From positions 1 to 10,897 of the forward strand of contig CAZMGG010000170.1 of the NCBI GenBank assembly GCA_964565715.1: a stretch of DNA of 10,897 bases. The letters run 5' to 3'. The DNA is from CAZMGG01 sp964565715. Lineage in GTDB: Bacteria; Planctomycetota; UBA1135; UBA2386. Position numbers and translations under genes: made by a program. This document shows positions 7,701-10,897 of this stretch, in pieces. The first letter of the stretch is position 1. Each line of letters opens with the position of its first letter. The notes under the pieces were generated by a model that was given only the letters and a program-made list of their open reading frames with translations, had not been told where the DNA came from and did no database searches.

Positions 7701-8390
7701 CTGGTGGCCGAGGTTGCCCTGCGCTGGCCGCGGGCGACCCTGGCCTACCAAGTTGCCCCGCGGGCCCGCTCCGGGCTCTACGGCCGGCCAGCGGTCCTGC
7801 AGCTGCCGGCGCTGTGGATGCCCGAGGGTCGGGCGGTGGCGGCATCTTCCGACGAACTCTCCGGGACACCGCCCGGAACCCTGTCCGGGCTGACCTACTC
7901 GGGCGGCCGTCTGCAGCTCGCCGCGGGCGTCTACCAGGGCACCTACGAGGCGCTCGAACTGGACCTGACGACGGCCGCCGAGCGGTTCTGGCAGGTGGCC
8001 ATCGACTCGGAGGAGTGGGACGGCACGACGGCCGACGAGTGGACCTTCCCGGCCGGCAGCGGCGAGGCCGCCTGGCGCACGGCGAACACGCGGCCGCCGA
8101 GCCCAGGCCTGCCCGGGGTCGACCCGCTTGAGACGGCGGACGACCTGGTCGCCACGGCCGAGGACCTGCCCGACACCATGCTCGGCGGGGTGGATGCCGG
8201 CGAGGTGGGGCAGCACACTTGGTGCCGCGTCGAGAGCCGGCTGCACGACGGCAGCAGCTGGGGCGCCTGGGTCGAGCACGTCGACCGCTTCGCGACCGCG
8301 CGCAAGATCCAGGTGCGCGTCACCGTCGGGCGGCGAGCGCCGAACTACGACCGCAACGTCACCCTGCTGCGGGTGCGGGCGATCGCGTGA
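4737..8390 (+). CDS. Central tail-tip/host-specificity protein: I-like N-terminus fused to J
   Basis: This encodes 1217 residues (lambda J is 1132). In lambda-type phages this protein forms the tail-tip hub and fibre and contacts the host receptor. Residues 1-80 are a small beta-grasp-like domain (LSIAVNGQLL... EVPEHADVVVSPQLGKS) followed by a hydrophobic segment at 83-106 (VVAFVIINLLVSVAVSYVAS), the arrangement of the separate lambda I protein. J proper begins near 120, with SPTYAWDQ at 123-130 and VPFVYGRHAVGG at 141-152, a conserved J signature. A large beta-rich core follows. Two fibronectin type III-like modules lie near residues 841-935 and 941-1020 (ATDLQVVPQRDGTQLVTWQR; RRLQAVAAGDLLRFAWPEMG). 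The C-terminal 200 residues are probably the variable receptor-binding part. The start overlaps the K stop as GTGA. The stop lies 8 nt from the end of a convergent gene. Confidence 0.9.
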   Translation: MIRLHARAGLLGDGERLTAQLPWRPGMRPRHLLANARALLPCLASGVDLSIAVNGQLLKSDEDLDGEVPEHADVVVSPQLGKSVVAFVIINLLVSVAVSYVASLLLPRPKPPGVPQERGDQSSPTYAWDQIATSFGQGGLVPFVYGRHAVGGQVIYTDVFASAQSGTQRELLRLVIALSEGWCFRIGDTILRDWNGLGGFAGTPPGQIVGRIPSGIAVNGNLLDHTNLLPGARVWTRPGNMNQTPLPSSPFRGSTATFIVDEALNDENAEAIFTLPASGPTSSVAITIAFPGGIYGQDNYGNLVAAPVDFLISWRPAGTSLAWRSLFRPGTTLPLDYQRIGMAARQGSAVESFGADLQMDAAPYEGSFELRVRRIPRATQPAGTGLPPNTYVAPGTQIVDGASWRHVGANLVHTFTYPRVALLGLELLATGRLQGALPQVRVQLDGIMVNVWDQSLGWSQLCWDVPPAPFNWMTYPPGRNPAWIALHWLLSPWGLGKWIRPTDIDLPAFRRWSVFCDQDPNPGNPWGEAAFHCDIVGDSPRPAWEVLMAICAAARAKPVMVGRTISVVYQYRDAHSDALVSVPAKTPVQLFTSSNTTDLSVRWLPKSSRPTAFQFQFLNEAKNWTQDVLIVEDDEGTLNSPNSLGADQWRPEIVQAYGVTREGQLRREGMFMHRLNRLVRRQVTFRTGPWALAATIGDLIEVEHDVLRPFASGVPMSCVVRTGGMATTTIVVDHVVTGSGLQVVVRDPDGEPKRAAVSSLTPVPGGTQLNLAAAVTCDPGAPAVVGQVGQITEVYEIASIALNEDVEREVIALQWVPEVYDPLDPGAGGTESASQAQRPGTPPQATDLQVVPQRDGTQLVTWQRPPGREAASCRVWVQEPALGVWILIDETRRGELRVGSLSPWRTYLVAVSVADQFGVHAAPENSAQLEVVAQEFPPVAPPPARRLQAVAAGDLLRFAWPEMGFQDLAYYELRAGADWGAAAVLWRGLVAEVALRWPRATLAYQVAPRARSGLYGRPAVLQLPALWMPEGRAVAASSDELSGTPPGTLSGLTYSGGRLQLAAGVYQGTYEALELDLTTAAERFWQVAIDSEEWDGTTADEWTFPAGSGEAAWRTANTRPPSPGLPGVDPLETADDLVATAEDLPDTMLGGVDAGEVGQHTWCRVESRLHDGSSWGAWVEHVDRFATARKIQVRVTVGRRAPNYDRNVTLLRVRAIA

Positions 8391-8398
8391 CCAGGCCG

Positions 8399-9136
8399 CT
8401 ACTGCTTGGCGGGCTCGGCGGCCGCCGTCGGCGCCGGCAGCGGTTCGGCCCGCTCGAGGAAGGCGCAGAGGGCAAGCCCGAACGCTGTGAATGGCCCCCC
8501 TCCTGCAGACCAGTTGGAGCCGAAGTTGAAGATGCGCTTCGAGTACAGCGAGTTGGTGATCGCGGCGAGTTCTTCCATGAAGGTGAGGCCGGTCACGCGC
8601 AGCGCCGCCCGCCGCCAATCCTCGTAGTTCTGTGGCATGTCGGGTTGGTCGAAGCAGTGGCGCTTCGGCCGGTCGCGAAACCGGTACGCGAAACCCATGA
8701 CCGCAACCTCCTCACCGGTCAACTGGCGGACGCGCTTGGTGAACAGGATGGCCAGCGCTCCGTCCGGGTCGGCGGGATCGCCGATCAACGCCGACAGGAA
8801 GGCGCGCCGCAGAACCTCGAACCGGCGTTGGTCCGGCACTTCCACGGCCAAGTCGTCGAGGACCTCGGTGAGGCACGTGGCCACTTCCGGGGCGCTCTCA
8901 CGCCCAGGTGGTATCCGCCCCTCTTCCCGGAGTCTCTGCCAGCTGCGTCGCAGGCCTGCCCCGAAACCATGGGCCTTCATGTCGCGGATCGCGCTACCGG
9001 CCCTGCGCAGGTTGTTCCCCACGCCTTCGTCCATCAACGCTCCTGCGACATCAAAGAGGCTTGCTACCACCTCCGTCTTGGACTCGGTCGCTGTGGCGAC
9101 GGGAAGGGACGTGTCGGGAGCTGGTTCTTCCTTCAT
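8399..9136 (-). CDS. Accessory (moron) protein of unknown function, opposite to the tail operon
   Basis: This encodes 245 residues from the ATG at 9136. The frame extends upstream, but that part is antisense to the neighbouring gene and Arg/Ser-rich, so it is excluded. Weak AAGG lies about 7 nt before the ATG. The protein is soluble: an acidic, Pro/Thr-rich N-terminus (1-22), a helical middle (FEVLRRAFLSALI at about 104-116), a Trp/Tyr-containing section, then FTAFGLALCAFLE near the C-terminus and an Ala/Pro tail. The pattern 'helical core, then F-T-x-F-G-L-A-L-C' faintly recalls Abi-alpha (DUF4393)-type proteins, but this is a weak resemblance. Its place between tail tip and small late genes, in reverse orientation, is typical of genes expressed from a lysogen. 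It is divergent from the antitoxin-like gene and shares its palindromic control region. Confidence 0.75.
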   Translation of the reverse strand: MKEEPAPDTSLPVATATESKTEVVASLFDVAGALMDEGVGNNLRRAGSAIRDMKAHGFGAGLRRSWQRLREEGRIPPGRESAPEVATCLTEVLDDLAVEVPDQRRFEVLRRAFLSALIGDPADPDGALAILFTKRVRQLTGEEVAVMGFAYRFRDRPKRHCFDQPDMPQNYEDWRRAALRVTGLTFMEELAAITNSLYSKRIFNFGSNWSAGGGPFTAFGLALCAFLERAEPLPAPTAAAEPAKQ

Positions 9137-9153
9137 GGTGGGCCTTGCTTCGG

Positions 9154-9181
9154 ACGGGGCATTGTGTACCGTCTGCCCCGT
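9154..9181. promoter_or_regulatory. Palindromic operator between the divergent accessory genes
   Basis: Arms ACGGGGCA (9154-9161) and TGCCCCGT (9174-9181) are perfect inverted repeats. On the same centre sits GTAC (9166-9169), within TGTACC (9165-9170). YefM-type repressors are known to bind palindromes with a TGTACA core. The dyad fills the 43-nt gap between the two divergent starts and reaches the antitoxin-like GTG, so a bound repressor could control both genes. A poor promoter, TTGCTT (9145) with TACCGT (9167) at 16-nt spacing, would give a nearly leaderless rightward transcript; that is speculative. Confidence 0.6.
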
Positions 9182-9389
9182 GCCCAAGGCAAGAGCCGTC
9201 CCGATTCGCCAGTTGCGAGAGTCGATCTCGGCCGCCATCGAGGAAGTCGCGTTCGGCGAGGCCCGCCTCGTCGTGACCTTCCACGGGCGTCCGCGAGCGG
9301 CGATCGTCCCCCTGGCCGATCTGGAGCGCCTCGAGGCCCTGGCACCAGAACAGAAGAAGCCCCGGCGACGGTCGCCGCGGGCGAAGTGA
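9180..9389 (+). CDS. Phd/YefM-family antitoxin-like protein
   Basis: This encodes 69 residues from the GTG at 9180. Residues 9-54 match the Phd/YefM fold closely: IRQLRESISAAIEEVAFGEA, then LVVTFHGRPRAAIVPLADLE and RLEAL. Family members dimerise, bind operator palindromes with the N-terminal part, and neutralise a toxin with a flexible C-terminal tail. Here the tail after residue 54 is only 15 residues and strongly basic (EQKKPRRRSPRAK), so toxin binding may be lost or different. No RelE/YoeB/Doc-like toxin gene follows; a hairpin and tiny genes do. The divergent 245-residue protein is the only candidate partner. In-frame starts at 9135 and 9138 exist, but their extra residues are unlike the family. 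There is no Shine-Dalgarno before 9180, which fits a leaderless or short-leader mRNA. Confidence 0.85.
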   Translation: MPKARAVPIRQLRESISAAIEEVAFGEARLVVTFHGRPRAAIVPLADLERLEALAPEQKKPRRRSPRAK

Positions 9390-9391
9390 AC

Positions 9392-9425
9392 GGGCCCCGG
9401 CGGCGCTGGAACGCCGCCGAGGCCC
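9392..9425 (+). terminator. Strong GC hairpin after the antitoxin-like gene
   Basis: CGGCGGCG (9398-9405) and CGCCGCCG (9412-9419) pair perfectly over a 6-nt CTGGAA loop. The stem extends past one C/A mismatch with GGGCC (9392-9396) and GGCCC (9421-9425). It starts 3 nt after the stop at 9387-9389. There is no T-run, but position and stability fit a terminator separating the accessory gene from the late cluster. Confidence 0.55.
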
Positions 9426-9456
9426 TGGGCAACCCCTGACAACAGCAGGAGCTACC

Positions 9457-9564
9457 GTGACCGCCTCGCTACCCGTCCCGCGTCCCGCGCGCAACATCGC
9501 CGGCGACGCTTCCCGCACCCCCCACAACGCCCAGGGCGGCCCCGCGCCGCAGAGGGGGGTGTAG
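9457..9564 (+). CDS. Very small ORF, 35 residues, unknown
   Basis: The GTG start is preceded by AGGAG (9447-9451), a good ribosome binding site at 5 nt. The product (TASLPVPRPARNIAGDASRT and so on) is disordered, rich in Pro, Ala and Arg, with no hydrophobic segment. It ends 2 nt before the next small gene and so may serve mainly to couple translation into the cluster. It could equally be a leader with no functional product. Confidence 0.4.
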   Translation: MTASLPVPRPARNIAGDASRTPHNAQGGPAPQRGV

Positions 9565-9566
9565 CC

Positions 9567-9695
9567 GTGGCCGAAGTCTACCGACCTGCGGATCTCGGCC
9601 CCCAGGGGCCGCGCCGCGTGTTCACGGGGCTGCAGGGCCTCGCGCTGCTCGTCGCCGGCCTGGTGCTAGGCATTGCCGCGGGGTGGCTCCTGTGA
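9567..9695 (+). CDS. Small single-span membrane protein (42 residues)
   Basis: The GTG start has a G-rich ribosome binding site, AGAGGGGGG (9551-9559). The N-terminus is short and hydrophilic, with R16-R17 just before the span. Residues 22-42 (LQGLALLVAGLVLGIAAGWL) form one membrane helix at the very C-terminus. Small single-span proteins late in a phage genome are often holins, antiholins or other lysis-timing proteins. No sequence family is recognised and no endolysin lies nearby, so that is a guess from position. The stop overlaps the next GTG as GTGA. Confidence 0.6.
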   Translation: MAEVYRPADLGPQGPRRVFTGLQGLALLVAGLVLGIAAGWLL

Positions 9696-9832
9696 GCGCG
9701 CCGCTGTTCCGCGGCGGCCAGGGGCACACCGCCGCCGAGGTTGAAGCCGGCGGCGCCGCCTTCGGCGTGCTGGTCCTGCTCGCGGTCCTCCTGGCGGCCG
9801 TTGCCGTCGTCGCCTTCCTGGGGGTCCTGTGA
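9692..9832 (+). CDS. Small single-span membrane protein (46 residues)
   Basis: The GTG start overlaps the preceding stop (GTGA), and its own stop overlaps the next GTG in the same way. After a 22-residue Gly/Ala-rich hydrophilic part (with E16, E18), residues 23-46 are strongly hydrophobic (AAFGVLVLLAVLLAAVAVVA). The topology, one C-terminal helix, matches its upstream neighbour, so the two may act as a pair in the inner membrane, for example as holin and antiholin. This is inferred from size and arrangement only. Confidence 0.6.
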   Translation: MSAPLFRGGQGHTAAEVEAGGAAFGVLVLLAVLLAAVAVVAFLGVL

Positions 9833-10032
9833 ACGCCGGCCGTCCCGTCGACCCCGACGCCGTGCAGGTCCTGCTGCGCGACCTGGACTACCTGACCACG
9901 GACCTTCACCGCGCCCTGCCGCGCGGCGGCGGCCCGCGCATGACCATCGCCGACGTGATCGAGCGCCTGGAGCAGATGCGCCTGCGCTATCACGCCGGCT
10001 GCAGGCCGGCGCCCCTGTCCCCCAACCCCTGA
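9829..10032 (+). CDS. Small soluble helical protein (67 residues), unknown
   Basis: The GTG start overlaps the upstream stop as GTGA, a sign of coupled translation. The sequence has two likely helices, DPDAVQVLLRDLDYLTTDLH (residues 8-27) and MTIADVIERLEQMRLRYHAG (38-57), and a proline-rich end. There is no signal peptide or membrane span, and no family is recognised. Third positions are almost all G/C, so it is very probably a real gene. A 7-bp hairpin (CGCCGGC at 9993-9999 and GCCGGCG at 10005-10011) lies at its 3' end and could act in termination or mRNA stability. Confidence 0.65.
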   Translation: MNAGRPVDPDAVQVLLRDLDYLTTDLHRALPRGGGPRMTIADVIERLEQMRLRYHAGCRPAPLSPNP

Positions 10033-10044
10033 CCCCCACCCCCC
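10012..10044 (-). other. G-quadruplex-forming tract on the minus strand
   Basis: Five C-runs of 4, 5, 4, 5 and 6 bases on the plus strand are separated by TGT, AA, TGA and A. The minus strand therefore has five G-runs of at least four with 1-3-nt loops, a textbook quadruplex motif. It spans the stop of the 67-residue gene and ends just before the ribosome binding site of the next gene. Confidence 0.6.
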
Positions 10045-10056
10045 GAAGGAGATCGC

Positions 10057-10191
10057 ATGCACGTTCTCGGAATGGAGTTCATCAAGGGCTTCGAAAGGCG
10101 CAACGGCTTCCGCCGCGGCGCCGCCACCGGCTTCGCGGCCGGCATCGCGTTCTGCGGCCTGGTCGCCCTGGTCCTGTGGGGCCTGGGGTGA
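10057..10191 (+). CDS. Small single-span membrane protein (44 residues)
   Basis: This is one of the few ATG starts in the window, with an excellent ribosome binding site, GAAGGAGA, ending about 5 nt upstream. The N-terminus is amphipathic and basic (FIKGFERRNGFRRGA), and residues about 23-43 (TGFAAGIAFCGLVALVLWGL) form one membrane helix. The basic side should stay in the cytoplasm, giving N-in topology. No family is recognised. It may belong to the lysis-related small membrane proteins of the cluster. Its stop overlaps the regulator's GTG as GTGA. Confidence 0.65.
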   Translation: MHVLGMEFIKGFERRNGFRRGAATGFAAGIAFCGLVALVLWGLG

Positions 10192-10574
10192 CCGGCCGCC
10201 GCCCGGCGCGGCCGCGCTCCGCGCCCCTCCCCCAGCTGATGCTCACCGCCCGCGAGGCAGCCAGCCTCGCGGGCCTCAGCGTCGGCCAGGTCCACTACAT
10301 GGCCAGGGTGGGAACGTTCCCGCGCTCCATCGACCTCGGCGGCAGCGTACGCCGCTGGCTGGCCGCCGAGGTTGAGGCCTGGGTCGCGCAGACGCAGCTG
10401 CAGGTGCCGAAGCAGGGCGTGCCGCGCGGCCTCGTCGCGCGGGTGCGCAAGCAGCTGTACGAACTGCGGCGGGAAGGGCCCTGGACGCCGCGCCAGCTCG
10501 AGCTGCTCGCCGAGGCCCTGGCGCAGTTGGACGAACTGCAGCGGGCCCTGACCGCGGCGAAGAAGCTGAAGTGA
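10188..10574 (+). CDS. AlpA/excisionase-like DNA-binding protein
   Basis: This encodes 128 residues from a GTG that overlaps the previous stop. An ATG at 10239 (residue 18) is the alternative start and would leave out a Pro/Arg-rich leader. Residues 17-70 match the AlpA/MerR-type winged helix: LMLTAREAASLAGLSVGQVH, then GTFPRSIDLGGSVRRWLAAE and VEAWV. Proteins of this type act as excisionases or activators of integrase genes. Residues 75-128 are basic and helical (VARVRKQLYELRRE; LAQLDELQRALTAAKKLK), probably for oligomerisation. It is the last clear gene before a repeat-rich region and a partial tRNA, which favours a role in excision or att-site regulation. The ordinary length of such proteins is 60-80 residues, so the helical extension is unusual. 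Confidence 0.8.
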   Translation: MTGRRPARPRSAPLPQLMLTAREAASLAGLSVGQVHYMARVGTFPRSIDLGGSVRRWLAAEVEAWVAQTQLQVPKQGVPRGLVARVRKQLYELRREGPWTPRQLELLAEALAQLDELQRALTAAKKLK

Positions 10575-10635
10575 GCTGCCGCGACGCGCGCCCCGTGGCT
10601 CGGCAGGAGGTTGGCATGCTGCGCCGTCGGCCGTC

Positions 10636-10654
10636 GGGTGCACGCGGGTGCACG
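10636..10654 (+). repeat. Tandem GGGTGCACG repeats
   Basis: Two exact copies of GGGTGCACG (10636-10644 and 10646-10654) are spaced 10 bp apart, about one helical turn. A third copy and an inverted copy occur in the palindrome at 10702-10725. The spacing suggests binding sites on one face of the DNA. Confidence 0.75.
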
Positions 10655-10701
10655 AACCCCGGATTCCGGCTTGTCCCCCAGCTGCCAGATTGGCCCCGCG
10701 G

Positions 10702-10725
10702 GTTCGGGTGCACGTGCACCCGAAC
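10702..10725. repeat. Perfect 24-bp palindrome
   Basis: The half-site GTTCGGGTGCAC is followed at once by its exact reverse complement, with no spacer. The centre is CACGTG. Each half contains the GGGTGCAC of the tandem repeats 60 bp to the left. Likely a dimer-binding operator or integrase/excisionase arm site. Confidence 0.8.
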
Positions 10726-10729
10726 GACG

Positions 10730-10771
10730 CGAACGCCTGCGCAACCGTGCGAATCTGCACGAACGCTTGCG
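10730..10771 (+). repeat. Direct repeats CGAACGCYTGCG, 30 bp apart
   Basis: CGAACGCCTGCG (10730-10741) and CGAACGCTTGCG (10760-10771) differ at one base and start exactly 30 bp apart, about three helical turns. Between them GTGC (10748-10751) and GCAC (10758-10761) form a short dyad. Plausible second class of arm-type sites. Confidence 0.65.
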
Positions 10772-10845
10772 ACCAGTTCCGACAAGGGATAACGTCCGAA
10801 GTGGCTGCTGTTTGCGGACTTCGTTCAGCTCGGCGCGAACGCGTC

Positions 10846-10888
10846 GACAAGCTGGGTGTCGCAGGTTCGACTCCTGCAACGCCCACCA
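10846..10888 (+). other. Prophage attachment site: 3' half of a tRNA, probably tRNA-Val(GAC)
   Basis: The segment reads as the 3' half of a tRNA: anticodon GAC, AA, then GCTGG (3' anticodon stem), GTGTC (variable loop), T stem GCAGG/CCTGC around TTCGACT (10861-10877), AACGCCC acceptor strand, discriminator A and CCA (10886-10888). All spacings fit a normal tRNA. The needed 5' pieces, CCAGC before the anticodon loop and GGGCGTT at the 5' end, are absent upstream. This is what an integrated phage leaves at its far end (attR) when it recombines at the anticodon loop of a host tRNA. Valine is inferred from GAC and the usual GGGCG start of many Val tRNAs. The exact left edge of the core cannot be set from one end. 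Confidence 0.75.
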
Positions 10889-10897
10889 TCTCCGCCC

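Larger units (their letters stand above)
10575..10845. other. Repeat-rich non-coding region beside the attachment site
   Basis: No convincing gene is seen here. The stretch holds the repeat clusters listed separately, and its composition is less biased than the genes to its left. Its place between an excisionase-like gene and a tRNA 3' half suggests that it is an attachment-site arm with protein binding sites. A possible 58-residue frame with a good AGGAGG lies at 10616-10792 but runs through the repeats and looks non-coding. Confidence 0.55.

Noticed and set aside
4731..8618. 1295-residue frame on the minus strand opposite the tail-tip gene
   Set aside because: Antisense shadow in very GC-rich DNA: Arg/Gly/Pro/His-rich with no domain, opposite a protein with clear J-like motifs.
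8637..9179. Upstream in-frame extension of the antitoxin-like gene
   Set aside because: It lies antisense to the 245-residue gene and reads as Arg/Ser/Pro-rich noise; the Phd/YefM family starts just before IRQLR.
9386..9439. 17-residue GTG frame overlapping the antitoxin-like stop
   Set aside because: Too short, and it coincides with the terminator-like hairpin.
10616..10792. 58-residue frame with a perfect AGGAGG 5 nt before its ATG
   Set aside because: It runs through the palindrome and repeats, has poor third-position G/C, and its product is an Arg/Cys/Thr-rich unlikely protein. The ribosome binding site is the only support.
10797..10821. CGAAGT / ACTTCG inverted repeat before the tRNA fragment
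   Set aside because: Only 6 bp with a long loop; expected by chance in a region of this size.
10810..10888. Complete tRNA or tmRNA 3' domain
   Set aside because: A D-arm-like GTTC/GAAC pair is present at 10823-10840, but no 5' acceptor strand complementary to AACGCCC and no 5' anticodon stem can be found, so only a 3' half is supported. A tmRNA end is less likely because the anticodon-arm spacing fits an ordinary tRNA.
9990..10889. Long minus-strand frame beginning MVGVAGVEPATPS
   Set aside because: This start is the familiar false protein made by reading a tRNA 3' end on the wrong strand; the rest is antisense to the excisionase-like gene and non-coding repeats.
1..10897. CRISPR array, insertion sequence or rRNA
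   Set aside because: No regularly spaced repeats with unique spacers, no transposase-like protein and no rRNA-like sequence were seen.

Overview
The window is about 11 kb of very GC-rich DNA that reads as the right-hand part of a siphophage-type prophage. It runs from the end of the tail-assembly genes through the tape measure and tail tip, an accessory ('moron') locus, a cluster of very small genes, and an attachment-site region that ends in the 3' half of a tRNA. The tail-tip order (tape measure, L-like, K-like, fused I/J-like) is that of lambda-type tails, known mainly from phages of Gram-negative bacteria. The host cannot be named from sequence alone. It has near-saturated G/C at third codon positions, heavy use of GTG starts and a genomically encoded CCA on the tRNA.

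Layout. 1-1131: the end of an unidentified gene plus two small genes, in the place where tail assembly chaperones normally sit. 1138-1175: a strong hairpin. 1248-1775: a zinc ribbon joined to an AlpA-like DNA-binding domain. 1762-8390: four tightly packed tail genes, namely the tape measure protein, an L-like protein with four C-terminal cysteines, a K/NlpC-like protein without any histidine, and a 1217-residue central tail-tip protein in which an I-like N-terminus is fused to J. 8399-9136: one gene on the minus strand of unknown function. 9180-9389: a divergent Phd/YefM-type antitoxin-like gene, whose start lies in a palindrome with a TGTAC core. 9457-10191: very small genes, three of them encoding single-span membrane proteins. 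10188-10574: an AlpA/excisionase-like regulator. 10575-10845: no convincing gene, but clustered direct and inverted repeats that look like integrase or excisionase arm sites. 10846-10888: the 3' half of a tRNA, most likely tRNA-Val(GAC), with no matching 5' half.

How it fits together. The rightward genes form late operons with repeated 4-nt GTGA stop/start overlaps, which implies translational coupling. The tail module would build a non-contractile tail. The convergent minus-strand gene and the divergent antitoxin-like gene interrupt the late transcription unit exactly where lysogenic accessory genes are often inserted. The AlpA-like gene beside the repeats and the partial tRNA fits control of integration and excision. 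No integrase, endolysin or capsid gene is visible; they would have to lie to the left of the window. The best candidate for something new is the divergent pair at 8399-9389: an antitoxin-like repressor with its own operator, and no recognised toxin apart from the divergent 245-residue protein.
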